Below the pieces are notes generated by a model. That model saw only the letters and a list, made by a program, of their open reading frames with translations, did no database searches and was not told the DNA's origin. A DNA stretch of 64,000 nucleotides from Haematobia irritans (taxonomy: Eukaryota > Arthropoda > Insecta > Diptera > Muscidae), in the NCBI RefSeq assembly GCF_050003625.1, contig NC_134398.1, forward strand, positions 81,066,003-81,130,002, read 5' to 3'. The translations under genes and the position numbers were made by a program. Positions 1 through 10,942 of the stretch are shown piece by piece (position 1 is the first letter of the stretch; each line of letters starts with the position of its first letter).

Positions 1-51
1 TATTTGTGAACTTTTCATTTTTGAGTCACGGTGGACTTTTCCCTGGAAATA

Positions 52-495
52 CCCATATTAGAATGAGTATTCGGAGTAAAGAGAATAGACATTCAGAACC
101 AAGAGAATAGACATTTGAAAAAAAACCATGTGTTTTCGCCTTGAGAGCAGCATTTTATGCATGTGTGGACATGTGTTTTGTTTATCATTTTGGCATCATG
201 GGCACAATTTTTTCCTTGGTTCGTTAAAAGAAATCGGAACGTACGAGGAGTAAGTCAAAATATTGAACAAAGGAAATAAAAAAAAAACGGTGGAAAATAT
301 ACAAAAATTACAAACGGACAATAAAATGAAAAAAGGAGGAAATAGTGAAAAATTAAACAGTAAAATGTATAACAACAAAGTTTAGTTCCTCTTTATTAAT
401 AAGTAGTCCAAGAGGAGTTGACGGACACCTTCAAATATAAAAGCGGACATTAAGTTCGAGTTTTGCAGGTAAAACAATAGAAAAAGTTTGACAGA
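52..495 (+). mobile_element. T element, internal fragment
   Basis: This stretch matches the middle of the T elements at 11,779, 23,973 and 47,163. Shared landmarks are a repeated 'gaatagacatt' motif, 'cgtacgaggagtaagtc', and the 'tccaagaggagttgacgg' segment. Both ends are missing. The neighbouring LINE piece begins directly to its right. Bases 1-51 show nothing I can assign. Short open frames inside are AT-rich chance frames. Confidence 0.7.
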
Positions 496-508
496 CATAT
501 GCTAAATT

Positions 509-1216
509 ACGTTCTTTATGGGTTACTCATTCCTACACACCAGTCAATATTCGACTTCTCCTGGCGAAAAGCCTTTTGATACCGGGTTTAATTTACGGAT
601 CTGAACTCTTCGCGAATTGTGATTCCGTGAGCAAAAATAGACTTAACGTGGCATTCAATAGTATAGTTCGTTATGTGTATGGGTTACGTAGGACCGATCC
701 TGTTTCGCATGTTACAGACTCCCTCTTTGACTTTGAGTTTTAATACCCTGCTTAATGTCAAATCGTTAGTATTTCTACATAAATTTATTTACAGACGAAA
801 ACCAAGCTATCTCTACACACAAAAAATTTCACGAAAATTTTTCCAATTAAAATTTTAATTGAGTTTTAAGAAATATTCAATTAAAAATTTAATTGATTCA
901 ACAAATATTTTAATTGAAACAAAAATCAATCACAAAAATAATAGCATCAATTAATTTTTTAATTGGATCAATTAACTTTTTAATTGACCTTCAATTAATT
1001 TTTTAATTGATACTATCATTTCTGTGATTGAAGACATTTCAATTAGAAATTAATTGGATCAATTAATTTCGTGATTGAATCAGACATTTTTTTTTGTGTG
1101 TGAGAGAATTCGGTTTACCAGATCTGATAGGAATATGAATATAATACCCTTTAGAAGGACAAGTCTTGTATCCGAATGGCAGTTCTTTATTGGCACGATA
1201 CGTCTCTGGAACACTC
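509..1216 (+). pseudogene. LINE reverse transcriptase C-terminal remnant, split by a MITE
   Basis: Read in one frame from about 520, the translation contains IRLLLAKSLLIPGLIYGSEL and RLNVAFNSIVRYVYGLRR. This parallels IRLLLAKTYLVPTLLYGCE in the LINE at 19.2-22.4 kb, the region C-terminal to the catalytic YADD of jockey-like non-LTR elements. A stop and a frame change occur near 740. The match resumes as far as PSYLY at 815, is broken by the MITE at 816-1,098, and continues as ERIRFTRSDR to RLWNTL near 1,214. A T element then interrupts it. No 5' half is present, so it is a dead 3' fragment. Confidence 0.8.
816..1098. mobile_element. TA-flanked MITE, family M, copy 1
   Basis: This is a 283-bp element. 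It begins CACACAAAAAATTTCACG and ends in TTTTGTG, with 'aattttaattg'-type inner inverted motifs. Near-identical elements lie at 39,511 and 51,759. The left flank is TA. The right flank is TG, a likely mutated TA. Removing the element and one TA rejoins the LINE frame (PSYLY to ERIRF), which supports insertion into an existing LINE. No coding capacity. TA duplication suggests Tc1/mariner-type mobilisation; that is inference. Confidence 0.8.
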
Positions 1217-2082
1217 TACACTGTTAGAAAAATATGTTTTTCATATGTTTCGATATAAACAAAATGTGTTTCGGGAACAATTTTTAAACACAATATATTT
1301 AAGTGCAAACATATAATGTTCCTAAACTAACACTAAAGGTTTGGGACACATATGTTAATATGCTAGAATATATTATGTTTGGGGCATGCATGTTTCATAA
1401 ACATTGTATGTGTGAATGTAAACATATATAAATTTAAAAATTTCGGTTAAACATATATATGTTGTGATATGTGGAGAAAGAAATAGAGATAGAAACCGGG
1501 AGGGTTGACGAAAGATATCAAATTAACACAGCGAGAGAATCAAAAGAGAGCAATTTCTGTTAGAGTTAGGACAGTAAAATGAAAAAAGGAGGAAATAGTG
1601 AAAAATTAAAGAAAAGTAAAAGGCAAAACAGGGTCATTTTAGAGCGATTATGCCAACTTAATACCGGCCTTAAAGTTAAAAATTAAATTAAGTACAAAAC
1701 ATGATAAGTTTTAAATGCATTTAAAATGGTGTTAAATGCTAGTAAAGAACTGTTCACGTCTAAATAAATGTATGTGTATATTATAAAATTATTTATGTAT
1801 GTTTATACTCGACTCCACGTTCTTCTTTTGTTAGAGTTTTTGAATTCCTTCCAAAATTTCAAACTTTTATACCAAAAACAGTTTTTTATTACAAAATTGT
1901 TATTTTTGCAATAAAAAATAATATTTTATCCAAAAGCTCAGTCCATTTCGTTTATAGCAAGCATTGTTTTTGACTGTAAATCTTTAATAACCCACATTTC
2001 GAAGTTACATTATAAAAATTTAATATAGTATAAATATAAATGTGTAAATTAAAAAAAAAAAACAAAAACAACAATTGGTGTT

Positions 2083-2158
2083 TGGTTGGAGCAGAGATTG
2101 AACCCACGACCCTTTACATGTACGGCAGACATGCTAACCACTGCTCCACGTGGCCAAC
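2083..2158 (-). other. tRNA-like sequence inside T element
   Basis: On the minus strand this reads GTTGGCCACGTGGAGCAGTG, then TTAGCATGTCTGCC, and ends with GGGTCGTGGGTTCAATCTC. The GAGCAGTGG and GGTTCAATC parts match the internal A-box and B-box of polymerase III promoters at about the normal spacing. It lacks a clean set of paired cloverleaf arms, so it is a tRNA-derived module rather than a working tRNA gene. Confidence 0.6.
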
Positions 2159-2269
2159 ACATCTATGTTTCTGTTAAATAATGTTATGTTTGCATGGGCT
2201 CGTGGGCGCTGCAAACTATGCTATATAAATGTAACTTATAACGATAATTGTCTACTGGTGACTATAACA

Positions 2270-2341
2270 GCTACGTAGCTCAGTGGTAGTGTGTTGGCTT
2301 ACAAACTGTATGGTCCTCGGTTCGATTCTCCGTCCAGGCGA
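2270..2341 (+). other. tRNA-like sequence inside T element (opposite strand)
   Basis: The segment starts GCTACGTAGCTCAGTGGTAG and contains GGTCCTCGGTTCGATTCTCC. These fit an A-box (TAGCTCAGTGG) and a B-box (GGTTCGATTC) about 40 bases apart, as in tRNA genes. A near-identical partner sits at 5,006 in another T copy. It faces away from the minus-strand module at 2,083-2,158, about 110 bp away. Confidence 0.6.
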
Positions 2342-2650
2342 AAGGTAAAATTTAAAAAAATTATAAAATTGAATAATTTCTTCAACTTTTTTGTATTACA
2401 GAAAAAGGTCCCAAGAACTAAAAAATGTCGTGGAAGTGAAAATTATGTTAGGGAATGAGCACAATCTTCTTTGGGGAAAATTCTTCCATGCATATAATAT
2501 TTTTGGGCTCAAAATGCTTCCAAACATATTACATTAAACATATTACATTAAACAAACATATTAATGTTTCGGCAGTATCCAATAATATATGTGCTTCCTG
2601 CAAAATATGTTTGGAACATATGTTAAAGAAGCGATTTTTTTTTGAGGGTG

Positions 2651-2878
2651 CAAGAATACAATGGATTTGAATATTAAAAGTAATTTTCTTCATTTTTTCT
2701 TTAATATTAATATTAATTTTTATTTTATTTATTTAAATTTTTCTTTTTTTTCTTTTATATTTAAAATTTAATTATTGTATTTACTTATTATAAGTCGGAG
2801 ATGTTTTAACATTTATAATCCTGAACTGTAATTATAAGATTTTAATCTTGTTGTGTAGGTACTCAATAAAATGAAATG
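2651..2878 (+). other. AT-rich tail sequence, possibly LINE 3' end
   Basis: AT-rich, with a poly(A)-signal-like 'caataaaatgaaatg' just before the next repeat. It lies where the interrupted LINE of 509-1,216 would continue after the T element. A similar 'aataaatgaaatg' string is seen near 63,888. No gene seen. The LINE assignment is inference. Confidence 0.35.
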
Positions 2879-4360
2879 AAAACAAGTATAAACGGCCGTA
2901 AGTTCGGCCAGGCCGAATCTTATGTACCCTCCACCATGGATTGCGTAGAAACTTCTACGAAAGACTGGCATCCACAATCGAATTACTTGGGTTGTGGTAT
3001 CTTAAATCGTTTTCCAAATTGTGAGTTAGTCCATACGTGCTATATATTAGACAAAAAAGGTATGTGTGGGTAAGTCTACAAATAATTACGAATCGATATG
3101 GACTTTTGCACGGTAAGTAGGGAGCCAGAATTGAAATATGGGGGTCGCTTATATGGGAGCTATATACAGTTATTGATATGGACTAATTTTTGTGTGATTG
3201 GGGATCGATTTATCTGAGGGCTATATATAACTATAGACCGATATGGACCTAGTTAGGCATGGTTGTTAACGGTCATATACTAGCACAATGTACCAAATTT
3301 CAACTGACTCGGATGAAATTTGCTCCTCCAAGAGGCTCCAAAACCAAATCTCGGGATCGGTTTATATGGGGGCTATATATGATTATGGACTGATATGGAC
3401 CACTTTTGGCATGGTTGTTAAATATCATATACTACCACCACGTACAAAATTTCAACCAGATCGGATGAATTTTGCTTCTCCAAAAGGCACCGGAGATGGA
3501 CTGATATGAACCAATTCCTGCATGGTTCTTGGATACCATATACTAACATCACGTACCAAATTTCAACCGAATCTTCGAAGGGGCTCCAGAGGTCAAATCT
3601 TGGGATCGGATTATATGGGGGCTATATATAATTATTGACCGATTTCGACCAATTTTTGCATGGCCATTAGAGACCATATACTTACACCATGTACCAAATT
3701 TCAGCCGGATCGAACGAAACTTTCTTCTCTTAGAGGCTCCGCAAGTCAAATCTGGGGATCGGTTTATATGGGGGCTATATATAATTAATGACCGATGTGG
3801 ACCAATTTTTGCATGGTTGTTAGAGACCATATACTAACACCATGTACCAAATTTCAGCCGGATCAGATGAAATTTGCTTCTCTTAGAGGCTCCGAAAGCC
3901 AAATCGGGGGATCGGTTTATATGGGGGCTATATATAATTGTGGACCGATGCGGACCAATTTTTGTATGGCTGTTAGGGACCATATACTATCTCCATGTAC
4001 CAAATTTCAGCCGGATCGGATGAAATTTGCTTCCCTTAGAGGGTCTGCAAGCCAAATTTGGGGGTCCGTTTATATGGGGGCTTTACGTAAAAGTAGACCG
4101 ATTTGGCCCATTTGCATTACCATCCGACCTACATCAATAACAACTACTTGTGCCAAGTTTCAAGTCGATAGCTTGTTTCGTTCGGAAGTTAGCGTGATTT
4201 CAACAGACAGACGGACGGACGGACGGACATGCTCAGGTCGACTCAGAATTTCACCACGACCCAGAATATATATACTTTATGGGGTCTTAGAGCAATATTT
4301 CGATGTGTTACAAACGGAATGACAAAGTTAATATACCCCCATCCTATGGTGGATGGTATA
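2879..4360 (+). repeat. DINE-like repeat family B, copy 1
   Basis: The left end AACAAGTATAAACGG is followed by a perfect small hairpin, TTCGGCC-A-GGCCGAA, then TGTACCCTCCACC. The body holds at least five copies of a module of about 170 bp containing 'ttatatgggggctatatata' and 'gtaccaaatttca'. A GACAGACGGACGGAC microsatellite follows at about 4,203, then 'tgttacaaacggaatgacaa', and a closing hairpin of TACCCCC and GGATGGTATA. Hairpin, modules, GTCY microsatellite and TATACCC-type end are the layout of DINE-1/HINE elements, non-autonomous relatives of Helentrons. The 175-aa frame inside is an artefact of module periodicity. Confidence 0.75.
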
Positions 4361-4818
4361 AAAAAGGTTTATTTTCTTTAAAATGAATTATTAAAGAAAA
4401 GTAAAAGGCTTAATATCTGCCTTAAAGGTAAAAATGAAATTAAGTACAAAACACGATAAGTTTTGAATGCATTTAAAATGGTGTTAAATGCTAGTAAAAC
4501 ACTGTTCACGCCTAAATAAATTTATGTGTATATTATAAAATTATTTATGTATGTTTATACTCGACTCCACGTTCTTCTTTTGTTAGAGTTTTTGAATTCC
4601 TTCCAAAATTTCAAACTTTTATACCAAAAACAGTTTTTTGTTACAAAATTGTTATTTTTGCAATAAAAAATAATATTTTATCCAAAAGCTCAGTCCATTT
4701 CGTTTATATCAAGAACTGTTTCTGACTGTAAATCTTTAATAACCCACATTTAGAATTTTAATTATAAAAATTTAATAGAGTATAAATATAAATGTATAGA
4801 TTAAAAAAAATTGGTGTT

Positions 4819-4894
4819 CGGTCGGAGAAGGGATTGAACCCACGACCCTTTGCATGCAAGGCAGACATGCTAACCACAGCTCCACGTGGCCAAC
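4819..4894 (-). other. tRNA-like sequence in T element
   Basis: Second copy of the minus-strand module. It shares the GGGTCGTGGGTTCAATC B-box region with the copy at 2,083. The A-box region is slightly changed (GGAGCTGTGGTTAGCATG). Confidence 0.55.
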
Positions 4895-5005
4895 AAATGT
4901 ATGTTTCTGTTAAATAATGTTATGTTTGCATGGGCTCGTGAACGCTGCAAATTATGCTATATGAATGTAACTTATAACCATAATTGTCTACTGGTGACAA
5001 TAACA

Positions 5006-5078
5006 GCTACGTAGCCCAGCGGATAGTGTGTTTGCTTACATACTTTATGGTCCTCGGTTCGATTCTCCGTCCAAGCGA
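5006..5078 (+). other. tRNA-like sequence in T element
   Basis: Second copy of the plus-strand module. A-box region TAGCCCAGCGG, B-box GGTTCGATTCTCC. Divergent from 4,819-4,894. Confidence 0.55.
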
Positions 5079-5345
5079 AAGGTAAAATTTAAAAAAAATT
5101 ATAAAATTGATTAATTTCTTCAACATTATTTGTATTACAGGAAAAGGTGAAGTGAAAATTGTGTGAGGGAATGAGCACAATCTTCTTTGGGGAAAATTCT
5201 TCCAAGCATATAATATTTGTGGGCTTAAAATGCTTCCAAACATATAATATGTTCAAACATATTAATGTTTCGGAAGTATCCAATAATATATGTGTTTCCT
5301 GCAAAATATGTTTGGAACATATGTTAGATTTTTTTTGAGGGTGTA

Positions 5346-6320
5346 CAAACATTTTTGATACCATCTTAACACCTTCAAATTTGTTGGGAACTATATGAAG
5401 ATTTATATTCCCATATACAAATATTTAAATATGAACCGATTTGGACATAATATTTAAACTTTCACGACATTTCTACACTCAAAAATTAACTCGGTTAATG
5501 ACGGGGACGTACCACAATGTTTGTAAAAAATATTGGAAATATTAAAATTGGATAAAATTTCGCGGATCTGCATTTATGATTTATCGGTTGATATATACGA
5601 ATTAGAGCATAGATAAATTTGAATAATTTTGGCGAGTTTTTGACGATTTTACAAGGATTATGTGGGTATTTTGGCCATATGTGCTAAAATCGGAAGAACA
5701 CATTATATGGGGGCATTGTCTACTTCTAAGTCAATTTCAGGGCAAAACTTCAAAATTTTTGAAATGAAACTTTGGCCTCCGTCGTCATATGAGTCTAAAT
5801 CGGGCGAAATATATATATGGGAGTTACATCTAAATCTGAACCGATTTTCACGCATGTCAATGTTAGTCCTGCCCTCTGTGCAAAATGTATAGTAAATCGG
5901 CCTCTCTGGGGCCATATATGTGCGTATCGGATGAAAGATATATATGCCAGCTATATCTAAATCTGAACCAATTTAAACTAAATTTGGCATGCATAGTAAA
6001 AATGTTAATTCCATTCCCTGTGCACAATTTTAGGTAAATCGGAGTGAAATTTTGGTCATATGACTGTAAATCGGACGACAGATATATATAGGAGCTATGT
6101 ATATCTAAATCTGAACCCATTTCAAACAAATTCGGTACGCATATTTATATTGTTAATTCTAATCCCTCTGCAAATTTTTATGTAACTCGAAGTAAAATTT
6201 CGCCTCCGGGGCCATAGAAGTGAATATCGGGCGAAAGCTGTATGTAGGAGCTATATCTAAATCTTAATCGATTTGACTGATATTCTACAAAATTTACGAG
6301 ACTCACAAAACATTTGATTA
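5346..6320 (+). repeat. DINE-like repeat fragment, family A-type modules
   Basis: Contains 'caaatttgttgggaactata' and then four or more modules of about 95-140 bp with 'gggagctatatctaaatctg', 'gcacgcat' and 'cctctgtgcaaa' landmarks. Diverged from the family A copies elsewhere. Both ends are missing. Open frames here are by-products of the modules. Confidence 0.65.
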
Positions 6321-6322
6321 TA

Positions 6323-6560
6323 CACCCTCAAAAAAAAATCGCTTCTGTAACACATTCCCCAAACACATTTTGATTCAAGCATATATATTTTCAGAAAAAA
6401 TATTTTCCTCCGGAATGAAATTTTAGACAAACGAAATTCCCCATTCGTATAAAGTATTTTCGTTTAGAGCAAACTAATTTTTGATAAGCGATTCAACGAT
6501 TGTCTCTAAAATTTGTGTCAAAAGAAAACTTTGGTTGTCTAAAATGTCGTTCCTCAGAAA
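6323..6560 (-). mobile_element. T-like element terminal fragment, inverted
   Basis: Begins CACCCTCAAAAAAAAATCGC directly after TA, the reverse complement of the T element right end (GCGATTTTTTTTTGAGGGTG). Similarity fades within about 60 bases. The remaining sequence to about 6,560 is unassigned AT-rich DNA. Confidence 0.5.
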
Positions 6561-6574
6561 AGAAAACACTTCTT

Positions 6575-7030
6575 TCAGGGTATAGCAGGCGCACTGATCA
6601 TGAAAATTGCTTGAAACTGAAAGTAAAATTTCCAGTTTTTACTCATCGTATTCAATTAAATAATGGCGGAAAAAAATCTACAGATTTAAGATTTCAAATC
6701 AAGGCGTTATTTTACACGATATGTTTATGATTTCTCTAAAACTCAAACAAAATTGGTTCTCATAAATCCAGAATCTGATCTGGTCTTCAGATCAGATTCA
6801 GTAGAATCTTTAAATTCAGTAGAATCTTTCAATTTTTTCTTCGGGAAGCGTACTTGTTGAACTGATTTGCTTGGGAGAAGATTTGTCATCAAACCCCCAA
6901 ATACTTCACTTGTTAAAGAAAATTTCATAGTTTGAAGAAGATTGGAGTTCAAAATTGCAAAAATGTCTTTAGTGCCATACGAAGTTCAAGATGGGCGCAT
7001 TATTGGTAATATTCACAAATTTTAAGAAAT
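6575..7030. repeat. Fragments of family B interior and of MITE family C
   Basis: 6,585-6,900 resembles 57,385-57,640 (same strand) and 40,440-40,775 (opposite strand). Shared strings include 'gcgcactgatcatgaaaatt', 'tttaagatttcaaat' and 'ccagaatctgat', all part of the family B interior. 6,905-7,020 is the reverse complement of the MITE C segment at about 38,300-38,400 ('tgccatacgaagttcaagat'). Confidence 0.5.
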
Positions 7031-7104
7031 GTTGAACTATTTTGTGGTAGACACAAATTTATTAATTCTTGTTGCTTCATTTGTATTTAACCAAATAAAC
7101 AACT

Positions 7105-7390
7105 TTTATGTTTTATGTTTTTTTATGCATTCAAACGCTCGTTTGAAACATTTGACCCCAAATATTTTCAAAAATTCGCAATTTTTCTAGAATGAAATTT
7201 AAATAATTTCCACCATGTTATTAATTCTTCTTGAAACAAAAAAAGTTACAATTAGGCATTAAAAATATGAAAAAAGGGAGTTATACAAAATTGAATCAAA
7301 AGAACTTCCTGTGTAGTTAAAATAAAGAAAATCTGTAGGAGGATATTTTTCGAAGTGCTTTTAGAACAACTTCCAAATTTTTTGCTGGGA
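7105..7390 (+). repeat. Partial copy of the CCCAGCAAAAAA inverted-repeat element
   Basis: Closely parallels 18,820-19,142: 'aacatttgacc', 'gaaacaaaaaaagttacaat', 'agaacttcctgtgtagttaa' and 'acttccaaattttttgctgg'. Only one terminus is preserved, at about 7,385. Confidence 0.55.
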
Positions 7391-8128
7391 GGATTTAGTG
7401 GCAGTTACACACCTCGGATAAATCAAGGAAAATTCTTTCAAATGCGTTTGCAAATATTGTACATTCTTGAACATAAGTAACGCTTTTTCCTAAATCCAAA
7501 ACGAAATGCATTCGAGCGTCTTGTGCTCTATTTTGGAACTTTGGAATTTTCACAAAGTGCTCAACTTGCTCCATTATTTAATATTTCTCACAAAAGGACA
7601 TGCATGTGGATAATTACAATTCCATGAGATTATTTCATGGTCAATAATTAAATTAAGTCATTATCCAATTGTACACTAAAGTTAGTGGTGATATGCAATG
7701 ATGGTAAATCTACTCCTGTTATTGCCTCCAAGACGCGTGTAAAACAAAGTGTGTAATTACATTCCAGATAATGGCATGTTATGGACAAGACAACAACTTT
7801 GAACATAATATCCATCACCACCACCGACCAACACCATCACGCACCACTGCCTCCATTGGTAATAAGGACATCAACTAGGATTGTTTGTTTGCTTGTGATC
7901 TGATGTAATAATAAAATCATACAAAAAGTGTCCTTTTGCTAAATAGAAGCCATCCATTTTATGATGATGCATTATTGTTGAAAAATCAAAACACAAACAA
8001 CCACAAACCACAAGGATAATAGACTGGCAACAGCAAGAATCCGAACAGGATGGTCGCAGCGTCCAAGAAATTAGTGTATCCAGTATTCAACACATTATGG
8101 ATTATGAGTTTCTTAATCCCATTCTGTG
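7391..8128. other. Apparently unique non-coding DNA
   Basis: No repeat match within the window and no long open frame. A CA-rich stretch with CACCAC triplets lies near 7,808-7,850. The hAT element at 8,137 is inserted at its right end. The matching sequence resumes at 11,060. Likely intergenic or intronic host DNA. Confidence 0.4.
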
Positions 8129-8544
8129 GTTGTGGCCAAGGCCGTATTCAGGGGGGGGGATGAGGGGGATCAAACCCCCCCCGAAATGAATGAATATTTT
8201 TATATAAATAAATATATATTTTTAGCTGCATAGAAAAATCTTATCGAAGATGTTGAAGAAAAGCTGGAGGTTTTATTTTGAAAAATGCTTACCTATAAAA
8301 CTTGCACAAATCATAGAATACTAGTTGAAAAGCCCGTCAAACGACGGTAAAAAAACAAATTGTTTTTGTTCTCGCACCACAAATTTGGTTTTTGGAAAAT
8401 GTATTTCTGCTTTTTATATGTGTTTGTTGTTCTTTTTGTGAACATGACTCGCTTTGTTTGGCCATAGCAACAACAACGAAACAGCCAAACACACAAGTGT
8501 AAATGAAATGGCGCAAAATCTGCGAAAAAACCTGCCTAATTCAG

Positions 8545-9417
8545 CGATGGAAGCAATAAAGAGATATTTCCAAACGTGCATATTCTTTTAAAAATGTTGG
8601 TCACTTTGCCAGTTACTCAGGGATGGAAAATACAATTTTTATGAAAGTACAAAAAAGGTATTTTTTGAGCGGAAAGATTATTGTCAAGAGACTGAATTTT
8701 AAAGAAAATAAAATTTTGACAAAATTTTCTATAGAAATAAAATTTTGCAAAAATTTCCTATAGAAATAAAATTTTTACAAAATTTTCAATTGAAATAAAA
8801 TTTTGACAAAATTTTCTATAAAAATAAACTTTTGCAAAAATTCTATATATAAATAATATTTTGACAACATTTTCTACCGAAATAAAAAATCGATAATATA
8901 GAATCGCATTCTTTTTTCGACTAAAACTTTCTTGAAGTTCAATAAAATCCTGTTTTTGACTATGTCTTACAAAATCGAGATTTTCTTCCCACATGAACAT
9001 GTCTTTTTTGCCATATTTGTAAAAGACTATTAGCAAATAAGGTTGATAAAGACTTTCTCAAAATATTAAAATATTTTGTCAAAGCTATTGTACCATAAAT
9101 CTGATATCGACTCAAAAATGTCTACACAAAAGGTACTAAATCATTCGCGGGGGTACTACGGTACTGACCGGGGTGAAAAAGGTTTGAAAAAAGTACTATA
9201 GTACTGCATTTTCCATCCCTGCAGTTACTACGTGCTCATCCGAACGTTCATTTTCGACAATGAAGAGATTAAAGACGTATCTAAGAAATTCGACTAGCGA
9301 GAGTAGACTCAAAGGATTGGCATTAATGTCGGTTCATCGCCGAATAAATGTGCCGACTGAAGAAGTCATTGATTTATTTGCTGCCCAAAAAGCCCGTCGG
9401 CTCAATTTAATATTATA
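8545..9417 (+). pseudogene. hAT transposase C-terminal remnant (dimerisation region), interrupted
   Basis: With the nested element at 8,618-9,221 (plus one 8-bp duplication) left out, a single frame runs from about 8,545 to a TAA at about 9,417. The left part reads IFPNVHILLKMLVTLPV. The right part has SSERSFSTMKRLKTYLRNS, then RLKGLALMSVHRRI and EEVIDLFAAQKARRLN. The SERSFSTMKRLKTYLR core is the hallmark of the hAT C-terminal dimerisation domain, of the type found in 52-kDa repressor/zinc-finger-MYM-like transposases. The N-terminal BED finger and catalytic core are absent, so no activity is expected. Confidence 0.8.
8618..9221. mobile_element. Non-autonomous hAT element nested in hAT
   Basis: 604 bp, bounded by CAGGGATGGAAAAT and its inverse ATTTTCCATCCCTG, with an exact 8-bp duplication CAGTTACT at 8,610-8,617 and 9,222-9,229. 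The interior at about 8,695-8,890 is a tandem array with a period of about 32 bp ('aaaattttgacaaaattttc' units). It encodes no protein. It lies within the transposase frame of the older hAT, which it split. Confidence 0.88.
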
Positions 9418-9423
9418 ACCAGT

Positions 9424-10942
9424 GAGTAAAGTAGAAAGTCGGACGTGGCCGACTATATCATACCCTAAACCACCCCTACTGAATTAGTAAACATAAGCAT
9501 TTGTGGGGTATCATTGGTATAGGTTTTGGAGAATAGGTTTGGGTGTCGTGTCACAATCTGAGCAGAAATGTCTAATATTAGGAGCTATAGTTTATTTTGC
9601 ACCAAAAGAGTTAGTATGCCACTAATATTGAGCCCATTATTAAAAAAGAGAAAATCGTTCAATTAGTGTGGGTTATAACTCCAAATTTGTAAAAATCGAG
9701 CAATATTCTTATGTAAGAGCTACAAGTACGTATAAATACGATCGGGTAGTACATCAAAATTTAAAATTTGAGTAACATTGGTTAATAAATAAGAGTACTA
9801 TGGCCAAATTAGGGAAAATAGAGCGATGCATATATATGGAAGCTATATTTAAATCTGAACCAATTTACATAATATTTTGCGGGTTTGATTAATATCACAA
9901 AAGGTTATCTTGTGCAAAATTTGAGAAAGATCAGTTAAGAAATGATGCCTCTACGTTCAAAAATAAGGTTATTAGGGGCGAATTTTTCAAAACCGGGCGA
10001 TACATATATGGGAGCTATATCTACATCTGAACCGATTTTGATGAAATTTTGCACATATCGTTAGTACTATAGTGGACTGGATCTAGCCAACTTTGAGTAA
10101 GATCGGTTAGTAAATAAGGGTTCTATGGCCAAATTTGGGAAAATCGGGCTATACATATATATGCGAGCTATATCTAAATCTGAAACGATTTCGATGATAT
10201 TTCGCACATATAGTTAGTGCTATAGAAGATTACATTTAGCCAACTTTGAGTAAGATCGGTTGATAAATAAGGGTTTTATGGCCGAATTTAGAAAAATCGG
10301 GCGGTACATATATATGGGAGCTATAGCAAAATCTGAACCGATTTCGATGCTTTTTTGCACATATAGTTAATGCTATGGAAGATTACATTTAGCTAACTTT
10401 GAGTAAGATCGGTTGATTAATTAGGGTTTTGTGGCCAAATTTGGGAAAATCGGGCGATACATATATATAAGAGCTATATCTAAATCTGAACCGATTTGGA
10501 TGAAATTTTGCAGACTTGAAGGGCGGTAAAAAAGATTCCCTTTTGCCAAATTTGGTGACGATCCGTTTGAAAAAAGCACAACGTGACCCCATTTGTCGAA
10601 ATCGGGCGATACATATATGGGAGCTATATCTAAATTTGATCCGATTTCTTCCAAATTCAATAGCGTTCGTCCTTGTGCCAAAAAACTCCTTGTACCAAAT
10701 TTCATCAAAATCGGTCAATAATTGCGACCGGAATCCTGTGAACAACAAATACATGGACAGACGGACGGACACCAAGCGCTAGATCGACTCAGGAGGTGAT
10801 TCTGAGTCGATCGGTATATATTTTATGGGGTCTAAAATCAATATTTCTGGTAGGCACATTTTTTGGCAGATCAAACTTATTATACCCTAACCACTATGTG
10901 GTTTAGGGTATAATAACCCCTATGTAGTTTAGGGTATAAAAA
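9424..10942 (+). repeat. DINE-like repeat family C (within hAT)
   Basis: The left end has the small hairpin AGTCGG-ACGTGG-CCGACT followed by 'atcataccctaaaccacccc'. The body has about six modules with 'atacatatatgggagctata' and 'gatcggttgataaataaggg'. The right end has ACAGACGGACGGAC (about 10,756), 'tggggtctaaaatcaata', and the hairpin TATACCCTAAACCAC/GTGGTTTAGGGTATA at 10,880-10,912. Same blueprint as families A and B, but the module sequence differs. The 128-aa and 95-aa minus-strand frames are module artefacts. Confidence 0.72.

Larger units (their letters stand above)
1219..2650 (+). mobile_element. T element, full-length copy 1
   Basis: About 1.43 kb, starting CACTGTTAGAAAAATATG and ending TTTTTTTTTGAGGGTG. 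TA precedes it; CA (probable decayed TA) follows. Other copies show TA on their intact sides: left at 11,777 and 47,161, right at 5,344 and 13,884. Terminal inverted repeats are short and imperfect (CACtgTtAgAAA against CACcCTcAAAA). It encodes no protein I can recognise. It carries two tRNA-like sequences on opposite strands. It was inserted in LINE sequence. Classification is uncertain: a non-autonomous DNA element is more likely than a SINE, because it has no poly(A) tail. Confidence 0.7.
4366..5343 (+). mobile_element. T element, 3' portion
   Basis: Matches T copy 1 from about 1,585 onward and ends TTTTTTTTGAGGGTG followed by TA (5,344-5,345). The 5' part is missing and the left boundary abuts DINE-like family B. 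It keeps both tRNA-like modules: minus strand at about 4,819-4,894 and plus strand at 5,006-5,078. The pair is therefore conserved between copies. Confidence 0.7.

Noticed and set aside
2083..2341. Functional tRNA genes
   Set aside because: A- and B-boxes are present but the acceptor and other arms do not pair well, and the same modules recur in other copies of the element.
3795..4322. A 175-codon frame with a repeating 'GSVYMGAIY' pattern, and analogues at 40,766 and 55,816
   Set aside because: Period equals the DNA module of family B; both strands and several copies show it with stops in different places.
10389..10775. A 128-codon minus-strand frame with repeating 'RFRFRYSSHIY'
   Set aside because: The phrase recurs in every family A and C copy and is read from the 'agctatatctaaatctgaac' module.
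10880..10912. TATACCC..GGGTATA hairpins as transcription terminators
   Set aside because: They recur at fixed positions in dispersed repeats and there is no bacterial context.
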